Part shown: positions 10,291-21,736 of the stretch, piece by piece
How the letters are laid out: each line of letters opens with the position of its first letter
Position numbering within the stretch: position 1 is the first letter of the stretch
Source: Dactylis glomerata
Lineage: Eukaryota; Streptophyta; Magnoliopsida; Poales; Poaceae
DNA: 64,000 nucleotides
NCBI GenBank assembly: GCA_007115705.1
Contig: QXEO01000411.1
Coordinates: forward strand, 2,831,918 to 2,895,917
Direction of reading: 5' to 3'
Notes under the pieces: model-generated
What the model was told of the DNA's origin: nothing
Databases searched by the model: none
What the model saw: the letters and a program-made list of their open reading frames with translations, nothing else
Position numbers and translations under genes: made by a program

Positions 10291-10763
10291 TAGGAGGGGC
10301 CTGCCGGCGCCTCTCTTCTTCTCTCCCACACTTAGCCACGTCACGAAGCCAAACCCTAGCTAACCGCGCCGCCACCTCGCGCTCGCCTCGCCTAGCGCGC
10401 CGCCGCCTCCGCTCACTCGCGCTCGCCTCGCCTAGCACGCCGCCGCCTCCGCTCGTGCTCGCCTCGCGCTCGATCTGCTCCGCTTGCCTCGCTCGCCTCG
10501 CGCTTGATCTGCCGCCTCCGCTCGCGCTCGATCTGCTGCGCTCGCCTCGCTCGCCGACCACTAGGAGGAGGAGCGCGACCACCAGGAGGAGGAGCGCGAC
10601 CACCAGGAGGAGAAGCGCGACCACCAGGAGGAGGAGCGCCTCTGCTCGCCGCCGCCCTGAGCCCTTCTTCCCAGAGCCCGAGCCCTTCTTCTGCGCAGAT
10701 CTTTAACGACGACGCCCGCGCCTTCAACGACGACGTCTTCGTCTCTTCACCGACGACCCCAGG
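10291..10763 (+). promoter_or_regulatory. GC-rich transcribed leader with a 21-bp tandem repeat
   Basis: The stretch is rich in GCTCGCCTCGC and CGCCGCCTCC motifs. It contains four tandem 21-bp units (GACCACCAGGAGGAGGAGCGC) at 10556-10639. It ends at a good splice donor, CCAGG|GTGAGCG (10763/10764). The high GC, simple repeats and donor fit the 5' untranslated exon of the gene starting at 12072. An open frame through it (10152-10706, Arg/Pro/Ser-rich) is a composition artefact. Confidence 0.5.
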
Positions 10764-12064
10764 GTGAGCGCCTCCTGCTTCCTCTTCCCCATTCCTCTAT
10801 TCTTGCTTCAGTAAGAATGATAGCATCGAGGTTAATCTGCTAAATCAAGGTCAAAGCAGATTAACTTTGATGTTTGAGAATTCATGAACTTACGAAACTC
10901 TGTAGTTTGCACATTGAGAATGATAACATCGAGGTCAAAGCAGATTAACTTTTTTCAGAGTTCATGAACTTATGGTGTACATTGAGAATGATAGCTTGTT
11001 TCGATGATGCTTGTCAAATAAATCCTTCCTTTTTCTGCCGAGTTTGTTAACGTGATACACTTAAGGTTCAACTAATAATTAAAGCATTGAGAAAAATAAA
11101 TTTAACCAATGAATAATGTGGCTGGTTTTGATTCAGTCATCTACTAATTTTTCTTCTAATTATAATGTGGCTGTTTCAGCAAATCTTTGTAAATTGACAT
11201 GATTCAGTTCTTTTTTGCTAACTATAAGCATGTTTCTGAGGACTCGTTTGGTGTTTGCACCATATTATTTGGTTTTGTAACATTTGTTGTATGTGCTTGG
11301 TAGTGTTTTTTTTAACTATGGTGTTAGGCTGTGCAGCCTAAGCATTTTACAAACTGCTTGCTGCTACTAAATGTGATGTTGGTACTTAAGAATGGAGTTG
11401 GGTTTACTGGATGTCAGTTAAAATAATGTATGATCTAAACCCAAGTTTTCTGGCTTGTATTTGGTTTGACCGAATTTTCTGCAGGTTTTGGTTGTCCTAT
11501 GCTGTTAGTTTCAGTTTATCTTTGCTTGAGACATGATTAATTTTTATTATCTTTGCTACATCGCCCCAGTAGACGCCCAGTGCCTAGTCTCTCTCTGTTC
11601 CCTGCTCTTCTTCTGCTTACTGTGAACTTTCTACTGTTAGCTATTTACTGTGAACTTGCACAACTTACTGTGAACTTTCTACTGTGAACTTTTTATACAT
11701 GTAAGTATATGTTGTTGGCTACTTACTCTGAACTTTTTATACATGTAAGTGTATGTTGCTGGCTACTTACTGTGAACTTTTTACTGTGATGATGTTTACT
11801 GTGATGATCAATCTTTGATGATGAATCTATGAGCATGTTGTCGACATGTTGTCGACAACTGTGTGTTGGAAAGGCACATTTTGTGCTTTTTTGTGTGAAT
11901 TGTTTACAGGTTTTTGAAAATTAGTGCCTATTACTCCCGAAATGTTGATTGATTTATGTTTCGGTGAGAAATAGGCACGCCTAGGTAGCCATTTATAGGG
12001 GAGGTGTTGTCGAATTTTCCGATCGATTTTTTGTTGTACTAAACATTTTTCTCCTTTTGTTTAG
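10764..12064 (+). other. Probable 5'-UTR intron of the CACTA second gene
   Basis: AT-rich sequence between donor GTGAGC at 10764 and acceptor TTTTGTTTAG at 12064, seven bases before the ATG at 12072. Between about 11617 and 11805 the motif TACTGTGAACTTT and a longer unit containing TTTTATACATGTAAGT recur several times in tandem. No coding signal is seen. Confidence 0.55.
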
Positions 12065-12071
12065 TGCAAAC

Positions 12072-15000
12072 ATGTCGACCGGACACGTCAATGACGGTGC
12101 TGGCCCTTCTAACCAAATGAGTGTCAAACAACAAGCCCGGGCGGCCAACTTGCCGTTTTGGATGCAATCCCAGAGGGCGGCCGAGGAGAAGGAAATAGAT
12201 GTCATGGACGGAGACGGAGGTGGAGATGATCAGGGTGGAGACGAAGACTCTGAGGGTAGAGACGGAGACTCCAAGGGTGGAGAAGAAGACGGAGACTCCG
12301 ATGCCACCACCGATGCTGGCAGCGAGCGCACCGATGGCGCCGAGGATGACACCACCGATGGTGGATCTGCCCCGGCTGCTAAGAAGAAGAAGGCCATCAG
12401 GAAGGATCAGAACCCGCCGACGCTTGGCACAAAACGCGAGGATTTCACCGTCGTGAATGAAAACGGTATACCCGTGGAGCCTAAAGCCCTTGCCGCGAGA
12501 TACAGGACGCAGATCGGTTGCATCGTGCAGGAGACCATGACGATCAACACGAGGAACCTCCGAGATCCCGGCAATGCGCATCTTGTGCAGCTCCTACTAT
12601 AGAAGCTTCACGAGCGATACGATTTCCCGGTGGAGTACAAGAACCTAAACCTCAAAGACAACAAGGTGAACCAGCAGGCCCTTACAAAGATGAGCACGGC
12701 CTTGGCTAGCTAGAGAACCCGGGTGAAGAAGCGGATTGACAAGGACGAAAGCTGGGAAGAGATCAAGAAGCATGATCCACTTCTAGATCACGATGACTAT
12801 CTTCTTTTCAAGGAGGAGTTGGAGACCGATACCTTCAAAGCTCTGTCGGCGTTGGGGAAGAAGATGTATGAACAGAACTTAGGTCACCACTGTCTTGGGA
12901 GTGGCGGTTACAGAGGAATCTAGGAAGTGTGGGACAAGGAGGACGCCGAGCTTATTCGTCTTGGCAAGCCCAACATGTTTGACAAATTCACGGACCCGCA
13001 GGTCTGGAACTTTGTGCGGGCCTGCTACTACCTGTGCCCCAAGACAAAGGAATTCAAAACCTCAGCGAATGTTGTGCAAGAGTTTGAGAAACTCGTGGTA
13101 AGCAACTTACCGCGGATCTCAAGTCGATTTGCAATCAATAATGAACCGATGATTCTAATTGGGTTCATGAATCCTTTTGCAGGAAGCTGAAATAGCCACT
13201 GAGGCAGCTTGCTCCACCCAAGGGCAATCGGAGCCTTGGGACACTCCTTTCAATAGGGCGACGAATATTATGAAGAAGAGGCCCAAGCACAAGAAGATGA
13301 TGTCCGCTGGGCGTGTTTCCGGCTTTGGGCTGACCATGAAAGTCGGCGTCCACTTCAAAGAGGAATCAAAGGCTAGAAAGGAGAGAAGAAGCAAGGTGGA
13401 GGAGGCGTAGAGGCTAGAGATTGCAGATCTCAAGGCGCAAGTGGCCGCGCTGCCGACGCAGATGGAGGAGAAGTTCGAAGCAAGGTTGCGCCAGGTCATT
13501 CCTCCTCAACTGTGGGAGGGTCTAGCGGCGTGGAATGCCGCTGGTGGAGTTGGGCCGATACCGGTGCCCAGCATGTCCGGCAGCAACTCGGCGCAACACG
13601 TGTCGCCGAACGTGGTGACCCCGCCCTCCTACCCATCGGGAGACCCCTTCGTGGGGTTGAGCTCGTTGGCCGCCGACAACAACAACGCGCAGCCGGCGCC
13701 GGTGCCCAACACCAACACGTGGCCGCCGCCTCCGCCGCAGCCCAACACCAACACGCGGCCGCCGCCTCCGCCGCAGCCCAACACCAACACGCGGCTGCCA
13801 CCTCCACCGCAGCCCACGCAGCCTCGCATGTCCACCTTAGCTGACCTCGACGCCCTTACCAAGGTAACTAATCGTAGGCTCGACATCATACTCTGCCATC
13901 TTTTTTGATGAGTACCATCTGATAATGATGCCCAACATGTTCTCCCGCAGGACACTAGTTGCACCTTGCTGCACTATGTGAACGGCGTGCTGAAGGATGT
14001 ATGCAAGGGTACCATATGCCAACTGAAGAACCCCCTGATGCACAACTTGCCCATCCCTGCTTGCATGTTTAGGGTCGCCCTAGTGCGTCCTTTGAAGGGT
14101 TGCGAAGCTGTTGATCCTCCCATGCAACCTCATGGAGCCGATGAGCATTACACTCTCGGAGGTTGTGTCGGCTGGCCCTTGCTATGGCCGAAGTCACAGA
14201 TTCGCCTTGCAAAGGATGATCAGTGCCCCGCGGCTGCCCCCGCTAAAAAGACACGGCCACCGGTGTTCGTCCTCGCCACCAAGAGGCATCAGCAGCTAGC
14301 CGCGCACACGCCGTCGCCTCCACCCGAGCACGTGGACGATGCTCCACCTAACCGCGGCGATGATCCCCGCGATGAAATTGATGGCTTCCTCGACATCGGG
14401 GCCAACGAAGGAATCTACATGCCTACTCTTGGAGATCCAGCCTCCCGTGGTCAACAAGCCGGTCGTCCCCTATCATGCACGCAGCGGTTGCGGTTCAGCG
14501 ACGGTTCCCAGGAGACGCCTCTGGAAGCCGCAGCCACACAACCCAATCCGGCCAATGTTATCAGTCCCACCACACTCCACAAGGCGGTTGATGAGCAGCT
14601 GAAATCCGCTGCTCCCATGCCGGATAAGTTGCAATCCATAGCTCCTATTGAGGAGAAGAAGAAGGGCCAGAAGCATAGCCAGAGCAAGAAGGCTTCAAGC
14701 CAGCCATCTCCGAGGAAGATACTCCGGGCTGAGGACAGCGTGCAAGAAGAGCCCAGTGATTTCCCCAGGCACATAGCGGGTCGGCCGATGCTGACAAAGG
14801 AGATGCTCGCCAACGTGGGTGGAGCGATCGTGAATTTGCACGACAACATCCAGTATCTCGAGGAGCGCCTTCTCCAAGAAAAGAATCCCGGGAACCCGGT
14901 CTACACAATCAAGGTGCCGGAGGGCCATGGCTTCGTCGATACATCACCCACTGAAATCTTCTTCGTGCGGTACAAGGACATCTACAATCTGGTGCACTCC

Positions 15001-15870
15001 AACCGCCTGGACTATAACTTGGTCCATCTATACACGCTTCATATGGCGTTGAAGGTGAAGAGGGAGAAGACCAAGGGCATCGTGATAGTAGACCCCTACT
15101 TCATGTGTGATGTTGCCTTGGTGAATGAGGCGGACCGGGCAACGGTGAAGGAGTACCTTGGGAATATCTTTGTGGAGAACCCGACCATCGACTCCATTCT
15201 TCTGCCTTGCTTTCTCGAGTAAGTGAACACCGCCGTGAAAACTTCTTTCTTAGATTCTCCGGTTGGTCCTCTTACAACAATTTATTTTTCAATTGTGTTG
15301 CGCAGAGGCATATACTGCTCACTCATATCCATTTGCCCAAGGTGGTCGCAAGCGACGTACTTTGACTCATCGAGTGAAATGAAGCCGATGAAGAACTATG
15401 GCCGAATCAAGAGTGTGCTCGATGAAGCTCTACAATTCTATGCCGACAAGGGGGGCAAATTCACCAAGGGTGGCGAGAGAGTCAAGAATGGCAAGCATAT
15501 CTTCATGCACCAGACAAAGTTTCCATGTGTCAAGCAGCCGCCTGGCAGTGTGAAGGAGGCCTTCTACGCCCTCCATCACCTGAAGGGGATCGTCCGGGAT
15601 TCGCGGATCAGGGCGCTACCATCTAATCTTCAACCATGGGCCGAAAAGTTTGTGGCGATCGATGATGCAAACCTTATGGAAGATTCCTAGCGCATCCAGA
15701 CTCAGATCGCGCAAGTCCTTCATGAAGACGTCGACTCAACCGGCGGGATCATGCATTGTGGCGTAGCGTTGACTAACCGCGAGATCGAAGGACGCCTCGA
15801 CAGGCAGCGCGACACAACGACGTTCATGACGAGAGAGGGCGTGCGCCCGTTCCCGGCGATGACTACATGA
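12072..15870 (+). pseudogene. CACTA second gene: transposase-associated protein with C48-like C-terminus
   Basis: I read four exons: 12072-13097, 13183-13863, 13951-15218 and 15306-15870, all with GT-AG junctions that keep frame. The N-terminus has an acidic Asp/Gly/Glu-rich tract and a KKKKAIRK basic patch. The middle (LFKEELETDTFKALS, FTDPQVWNFVRACYYLCPK) resembles the Transposase_24 region of plant Ptta/En/Spm proteins. A Pro/Asn/Thr repeat follows (PPPPPQPNTNTR, three copies, 13702-13820). The C-terminus (SICPRWSQATYFDSS, KQPPGSV) resembles a Ulp1/C48 cysteine protease, but the usual His is Ile in GIYCSL and no Cys follows KQPPGSV. Premature TAG codons occur at 12600, 12711, 12921, 13408 and 15688. 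It sits in the TNP1 position and may once have bound the subterminal repeats. This copy is dead as protein. Confidence 0.75.
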
Positions 15871-16158
15871 TGTCTATGGCTAGCTAGCGGTGTTGGGTCA
15901 ATGTATCGTAAACTTTACTATCCTAGTGTTGTTTCTGAACTATTGTTGGACATGTGTGTGTAAACCTGAACTTGCCGAGGCTCATAATGCCTTGACGATT
16001 GATGTTGGACTTGCTTATATATGATCGATCGTCATCCATGCTATGTTTTATTCTAGGCTTATGAATCCTTGCCATAGTATTTGTGATCATGCAAGCATGT
16101 TTTTGCACTTTGTCATTCCTTTCGTTGCATAACATATATACTACATGTCTATAGAGAG
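15871..16158. other. Spacer after the C48-like gene
   Basis: AT-rich 3' flank of the preceding gene and 5' flank of the next small ORF. No domain or repeat is recognised. Confidence 0.5.
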
Positions 16159-16397
16159 ATGGCGAAGTGGTACGTGGTGTACAGTGGTCGGGTTCCAGGA
16201 GTCTACAAGGAATGTGGGAGGACTGCCAGGCACAGGTGACCAACTTCAGCGGCAACTGCTACAAAGGGTACAAGACAAGAGAGCTTGCGGTCTCCAAGTG
16301 GAGGAGACATGTGTGGAAGAAGAATCGGATGAAGTTCTTGATCATGGTCTCGATCTTGTTCATCATCGTCACTGGTGTGATCTATTCGTTCATATAG
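16159..16397 (+). pseudogene. Small RNase H1-N-terminal/viroplasmin-like ORF with membrane tail, frameshifted
   Basis: From ATG 16159 the frame gives MAKWYVVYSGRVPGVYKE. A 2-base insertion near 16213-16216 then shifts it, and the adjacent frame gives EDCQAQVTNFSGNCYKGYKT. This matches the small hybrid-binding domain found at the N-terminus of eukaryotic RNase H1 and in caulimoviral viroplasmin (PF01693). In that family the YxVxxGrxPGvY, WxxCxxqVxxFxGxxYKxf order is diagnostic and the module binds RNA/DNA hybrids. No catalytic RNase H domain follows. Instead there is a basic stretch and a hydrophobic segment of about 20 residues (FLIMVSILFIIVTGVIYSFI) ending at TAG 16397. At about 80 residues it is a stand-alone domain with a predicted membrane anchor. 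It lies downstream of the C48-like gene inside the CACTA element. Confidence 0.7.
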
Positions 16398-16672
16398 TTG
16401 TCTAGGTGATATGTAACTCCATATATGTTATGTAATGATCAAAGTTGTACTTAACTTGTGTAATGATTCGACACTTGACTTCATATTGATGTATTTCGAC
16501 ACTTGACTTTATATTGATGTCTTCCGACACTTGACTTCATATTGATGTATTTTGGTGAATTCATGTGTTACTGATATGTATATGTTTGCATTTCTGCTGT
16601 ATACTGTATATTTTTGTGCCGTATACTGTGTATTTCTGTTGTATTCTCGAAAAAAATACAAATAGAAAACAT
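16398..16672. repeat. Spacer with a 28-bp tandem repeat
   Basis: Three tandem copies of CGACACTTGACTTCATATTGATGTATTT, with variants, occupy 16469-16552. The remainder is AT-rich and featureless. Confidence 0.75.
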
Positions 16673-16919
16673 ACCAGTGGAGCACCATTTTAATTGCCAG
16701 TGGCGCACCCTATCCGTGGTGCACCTAGATTGGGTGCGCCGCAGGTATTATGCGTGGCGCACCCCACATAGGTGCGCCACGGATAGGACACTTAACCGTG
16801 GCGCACGTGGGCGTGCGCCACTGGTAATAAATACCAGTGGCTTGATATGCGTGGCGCACCACTGGTGCGCCACTGAAGCCCAAATTGGTGCTCCACAAAT
16901 AAGGGTTTCCCTAGTAGTG
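16673..16919. repeat. Right subterminal hairpin array and terminal inverted repeat of the CACTA element
   Basis: Repeated CAGTGGAGCACC, CCGTGGTGCACC, GTGGCGCACC and their complements form several small imperfect hairpins. The block ends in the inverted terminal repeat GGGTTTCCCTAGTAGTG and is followed by the duplicated GTA. It mirrors the left array. Confidence 0.9.
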
Positions 16920-16922
16920 GTA

Positions 16923-18992
16923 GCTGCAATGTAGAGCAGCATTGGCTCCCGCGGAGCTGGCGTTGCCAAGATTGGTGCAGTAGACAGGGCTCGCTTGAGG
17001 TTGTTGAAGGCATCCTCAGCGCGCCGGGACCAAACGAAATGGTCCGTCTTCTTCATCAGCTGGTACAGCGGCATGGCTTTCTCTCCAAGCCGGCTGACAA
17101 ACCGACTGAGCGAGGCCAAACATCCAGCAAACTTCTACACGTCTCTGAGCTGGTTGGGCGGCTCTAGGGCCTCGATGGCTTTTATCTTCGAGGGGTTAGC
17201 CTCGATCCCTCGCTGGGAAACGATATAACCTAGGAGCTGTCCAGCCGGCACGCCGAAGGTGCACTTCTCAGGATTGAGCTTCATGCGATAGCGCCGTAGG
17301 TTGGCGAAGGTCTCCTTGAGATCGTCCAGGACTGTGCCACTCTGCTTGGTCTTCACCACCACATCATCCACGTAAGCGTGCACGTTTTGCCCAATCTGCC
17401 CTTGCAGACATCGCTGCATGGTTTGCTGGTAAGTAGCTCCAGCGTTCTTCAAGCCGAATGGCATGGTGACGTAGCAGTAGGCTCCATATGGGGTGATGAA
17501 GGACGTCTTGATATGATTCGACTAATAAAGTGGGATCTGGTGATAGCCTGAATAGGCATCCAGGAAGGATAGCAGGTCGCAACCGGCTGTGGAGTCGATC
17601 ACCTGGTCGATGCGCGGTAGTGCGAAGGGGTCCTTGGGGCAAGCCTTGTTGAGGCTAGTGTAGTCGATACACATGCGCCAAGTGTTGTTCTTCTTTAGGA
17701 CCAAGACTAGGTTCGCCCACCAGTTAGGGTAAAATACTTCCATGATGAAGCCGGCTGCGAGGAGCCGGGCGATCTCCTCACCAATGGCTTTCCTTTTCTC
17801 TTCTGCAAAGCACCGTAGTGGTTGCTTGACCGGCTTGGCATCTGGCCGGATGTGGAGTGAGTGCTCAACCAGCTCCCTCAGCACACTTGGCATGTCCTTT
17901 GGAGACCATGCGAAGATGTCCCGATTCTCACAAAGAAAGCTGGTGAGCTCGCTTTCCTATTTGGCAGAGAGGCCAGTGCTAATGATGACGAACTTGGTGG
18001 GGTCGCTCTCGTCCAACAAGATCTTCTTGGTGTCGTCGGCCGGCTTGAACTGCTCCACCGGTGACTGGCGAGCCGGCACATCTTGCTGGGCTAGCTCCAC
18101 GCGATGGAGGAGTTGCCGCTTCTCCTCGGCGATGACCAATGCCTCTGCCAGCTGCGAGCTTTCCTTGGCGCACGCTAGCGACTTCTTGAAGCTTCCTAAG
18201 ACTGTGATCATGCCCTTAGGTCCTGGGAGCTTCATCTTCAGATAGGCATAGTGCGGCACTGCCATGAACTTGGCCAGGGCTGGATGGCCAAGCAGCGCAT
18301 GGTAGGGACTACTGATGTCCACCACCTCGAACCAGATGGGCTCATGGTGGCTGTTACCTTTCTTCCCGAAGAGAACCTCGAGCTGCACCCTGCCCATAGG
18401 GGTGCACGAATGCCTAGGCACGATGCCATGGAAGGTGAGCCGGCTCGGTTTCAGCTGAGCAAGAGGGATGCCCAGCTTCTCCATTGACCTCCGGTAAAGA
18501 AGGTTGATGCTGCTGCCATCGTTGATGAGCACGCGGGAGAACCGGCATGTGTGCTTATCAGAGCATATGACGGGATCCAGGACCAGAGCGTATTCTCTAG
18601 GGCTGGGCATTAGTCGCGGATGGTCTTCGCGCCCCCAGGTGATGGCCGCCTCGGACCAGTGCATGAACTGGGGCTCTACAGGCATGACGGCGTTCACCTC
18701 CGCCTTGTGCCAAAGGTCGTTCCTTTTGTCTTTCCCCGGGGTGGTAAAGATATGGTACTGCTCGACATCCGCCGGAAAGTCGTCCTTGCCTTGGTCTGGC
18801 TTCTCGACAGCCGGCTCATGCTGATGGTCCTCCTGACCTCCAGCCGGCTGCGCCTGCGAAGCTCCAGGGAGCTGCTGAGCGCGCTGCTCCCAGCTCTCTC
18901 ATGAACCGGCACTGACGCGTGGAGTGGGTCGCTTCCCTGCCAGGGGTGCTGTGGAATTTGCACGGCTGGTCAAGCGCAGCATCGAGGGTGTA
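16923..18992 (-). pseudogene. Element A gag end, protease and reverse transcriptase
   Basis: Read leftward from element C. A gag C-terminal remnant (HSTPGREATHSTRQC) is followed by a retropepsin-like domain with INDGSSINLLY, in which Asn-Asp-Gly stands where Tat proteases have (D/N)xG. The reverse transcriptase has FIMEV, CIDYTSLNKACPKDPF, the active-site YVDDVVVKT and the LGYIVSQRGIE thumb motif. The gypsy RNase H begins (EPMLLYIAAT) and is cut at 16923 by the CACTA element. Stops interrupt it at 17957-17959, 17522-17524 and 17135-17137, all TAG. The last two replace Gln codons that B keeps. The upstream part near 18700-18992 is in another frame, so a frameshift lies in the gag/protease linker. 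Element C truncates it at 18992. Confidence 0.92.
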
Positions 18993-20503
18993 TGATATGT
19001 CCATTTTGCATCACTATTTTGTATCATAAATTACTATTATTCATTGATATATTTCACATTTAGAGATGATACTTATGTTGTTTCCTCTGTTTTTACATGT
19101 TTGGTGATCATTGGAGGATTTGCTGCTGGATTCAGGATTCTGCTGGAAAAGGACCGTCAAGACACCATATTTCGGAAGATCGGGAAATTCTAGAAAAATA
19201 CCAGGAAATTATATTTTACCAGAAACTGAAGAAGCCAGAAGGAGGAGGCGAGAGGAGCCACAGGGCAGGCACACAGACAGGGGGCGCGGCCTGACCCCTA
19301 GCTGCACCGGCCTGTTGTGTGGCCGCCCTGGCCCACTTCTGCCATCACCCCTTCGCGTATTTCATCATCCCAGAAAACCTAAGTCAAGGGGGGCTCAGAG
19401 ACAGACACCGCCGCCTCTGCGGGGCAGAAAACACCAGAGAGATAAAAGCTCTCTGGCAGGCAGAAATCTGCCAGGGAAATTCCTTCCGGGAGAGGGGAGA
19501 TCGTCGCCATCGACATCACCATTGCACCGGACTTCATCGGGATCATCATCATCATCTCCATCACTAGCACCTTCATATCCACCATCACCAAGTCATCCCG
19601 CTGTAACATCTTGAGTTGAATCTTGTTAAATTCTTAGGGGAAACTTTTCCGGTGTTGATTACTCTTGTGGTTGATGCTATTGAGTGGAACCGTTGAATTA
19701 AGGTTTATGTTCAGATTGTTATTTACCATTATTTCACCGCTGATCATGATCCATATGATGTCTTGTGAGTAGTTCGTTTAGTTCTTGAGGACATGGAAGA
19801 AGTCAAGATGTTAGTAGTAGAATTATGTTAAGTAATATTTAATGGTTTCATATTTATTTGTTGTGGTGCTATTTCATTAGTGGTGTCATGTGAACGTCGA
19901 CTACATGATACTTCACCATTTATGGGCCTAGTGAGATGCATTGTGTATTTGGCTACTAATTGTGGGGTTGCTGGAGTGACAGAAACCTAAACCTCCGTTA
20001 GGAAACCATTGCACCAGGGAGCGTAAGATCTTAGAGTTTAAGGCTGTGGTTAGATTTATCTTAATTACTTTCTTGTATTTGCAGATTCTTGCAAGGGGTA
20101 TAATCACAAGTGTGTATTTATCCTAGTAAGGGTAGTGCACTAGCACAGGTTCACCCCCATAACACTTATCAAACCAATAAAGATTATTTAGCGGCATAAA
20201 GCGGAAGCTCTTGATAGAAACTCCCGTGTGTCCTCGAGAATGTTTGGTCATCATTAGTTACATAACCGGCTTGTCCTTTGCTCTAGAAAGGATTGGGGCA
20301 CTTGCTGCAATTATTATTACTATCTTTTATTTACTCGTACTTTATTTATTTGCATTACCAAATACCCCTAAAAACCTGTTTGCTAGTATTTACAGTGAAT
20401 CCTTGATCAAAACCACTTGTCAACACCTTCTGCTCCTCGTTGGGTTGGACACTCTTATTTATCGAAAGTACTACGATACACCCCCTATACTTGTGGGTCA
20501 TCA
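18993..20503 (+). repeat. 5' LTR of element C
   Basis: Begins TGATATGTCCATTTTGC, ends GGTCATCA, and is followed within 12 bases by an Athila-type primer site. Length is about 1.51 kb. Open frames inside it (for example 19111-19614) are LTR sequence, not genes. GAGATAAAAGC near 19438 is a weak candidate TATA box. Confidence 0.85.
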
Positions 20504-20514
20504 AGATTATTTTC

Positions 20515-20532
20515 TGGCGCCGTTGCCGGGGA
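20515..20532 (+). promoter_or_regulatory. Primer-binding site of element C (tRNA-Asp type)
   Basis: TGGCGCCGTTGCCGGGGA is complementary to the 3' end of plant tRNA-Asp including CCA. It is the primer typical of Athila-like elements and is identical in E1 and E2. Confidence 0.9.
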
Positions 20533-20794
20533 GTGAAGCGCGATTGAAGAGTGGAATTGGTAAAGGTAACCGTCGCTGTGAGTATTGTTTTTATTTCTGT
20601 CTTTTATTTTTATTTTGTTTTGCTCTGGAGAGTTCCCCATTTGGGTTCCTATTTGGGAAAACTACTACCATTGTTGCGGATGTGGATGAACCACAACCAC
20701 CTCCTGCTCAATTAGATCCTTTTAAAATACCTATGAAAATTGTTGAACGTGTTATGGATAACTGTTATTCAGGAGATGGAACTGTCCATCCGAG
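20533..20794 (+). pseudogene. Element C gag, N-terminal fragment before element B
   Basis: The frame ending DPFKIPMKIVERVMDNCYSG…TVHP runs into element B's LTR at 20795. It continues in frame at 35583 (DHLLFIHELCELF) once B and one CCGAG are removed. The homologous stretch in E2 is at 60116-60200 (HPFKIPTKIVERVRDNCY). The true start codon is uncertain. The LTR-proximal part is leader. Confidence 0.8.
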
Positions 20795-21721
20795 TGTCGT
20801 CGTGGTGAAACAACATATGCCATGGGATGGCTTAAATGGGGGCCGAACTAGATGCTAGAGGATTCGGGAGAGGGGAGCGAGCTAAGAAGCACGACAGAAA
20901 GGAACACACAAGCTACCCAGGTTCGGGGCTCTCGTAAGGAGATAACACCCCTACTTCTGCTCTACTGGTTGTATATTTGGATCGATGGAGTGTACAACAA
21001 TGGTGCTTCCAAGCTCTCTGTGAGAGGCGGAAGATGAACTATCAACTGAGAGAGTGAGAAGAGATCAACCCTTTGCTAGGGTTCCCTGTGACACCTTATA
21101 TAGGGGTGGCCAGGGTTACAACGGTCACTTGGACCAAGAGACAGCAGCTACCCTCCAAACAGGACATGCTGACGATGGCAGAAGCCCTTGACTTTCTCCC
21201 TGATTGCTCTCGATGTGACTCCACATCCCTGTACGATGTACTTCCTAGACTGTGACCTCTCCACTGTGATGTCAAGGACTGTACTTGGCATAGTGATGGT
21301 TGGTAAACCACCACTGTGCACCCTGTCATCATAATCTGCCTCCATGCTTGGATGTTTCTTCCCTTGATTGTAGGGATGTGACCCCTTGGTTGACTTCTGT
21401 ATCCCAGATATAGCCGTTGGCCATATCCCGGACCTATATGCCGGACCAACGACCCATGGTCGGGTAATCCGGCCTCCCCTGTTCCTGCATAACATAACAA
21501 CTAGGTTAAGCCGGCATATCTGTATATATGCCGGCACTCTTCATCACATATCCTAGCTATGCCGACATATCTGAACACCAGCCGGGATACAGCTTATATG
21601 CCGGCCTGGCCGATACTCTTATATTCCGGCCAGGCCCAACCTTGGTCCACCAACATAAAGTCAACCACTTTCATTATGTCTTTCTTGTCTCTTGACCCTA
21701 CCGGGGGTCATCCCCCCGACA
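20795..21721 (-). repeat. 3' LTR of element B
   Basis: Starts TGTCGTCGTGG and ends CCCCGACA. It matches 34652-35577 end to end. A minus-strand TATA box (CTATATAAGG) lies at 21095-21104. Confidence 0.97.
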
Positions 21722-21736
21722 CTAGTCCCCGAAGCT
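21722..21736 (-). promoter_or_regulatory. Polypurine tract of element B
   Basis: On the minus strand AGCTTCGGGGACTAG abuts the LTR, matching the position and pattern of A's and D's tracts. Confidence 0.75.

Larger units (their letters stand above)
8769..16919 (+). mobile_element. CACTA (En/Spm) DNA transposon with intact ends
   Basis: The left end reads CACTACTAGGAAAACCC and the right end is its inverted counterpart (CACTACTAGGGAAACCC when reversed). The element is flanked by the 3-bp duplication GTA (8766-8768 and 16920-16922), as expected for CACTA. Removing the element and one GTA rejoins element A's RNase H coding sequence. Inside are hairpin-rich subterminal regions, a C-terminal TNP2 fragment, a TNP1-position gene with a C48-like end, and a small viroplasmin-like ORF. 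Catalytic TNP2 is absent, so mobility would need enzyme supplied in trans. Confidence 0.97.
2845..18992 (-). mobile_element. Element A: Tat-lineage Ty3/gypsy retrotransposon, 5' end missing
   Basis: The element reads on the minus strand. From right to left it holds gag remnant, protease, reverse transcriptase, RNase H, a second archaeal-type RNase H, integrase, a long 3' region with an antisense accessory gene, a polypurine tract and a 3' LTR. The dual RNase H and the antisense gene between pol and the 3' LTR are hallmarks of the plant Tat lineage. A CACTA transposon (8769-16919) interrupts it in the RNase H region and element C interrupts it in gag at 18992. The 5' LTR and primer site must lie to the right of the window if they survive. 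Confidence 0.9.

Noticed and set aside
10152..10706. 184-codon Arg/Ser/Pro-rich frame in the CACTA element
   Set aside because: Created by GC-rich simple repeats and crossing subterminal hairpins; better explained as an untranslated leader.
19111..19614. 167-codon frame in the C LTR
   Set aside because: Inside the 5' LTR of element C; His/Ser repeats come from simple ATC/CATC runs.
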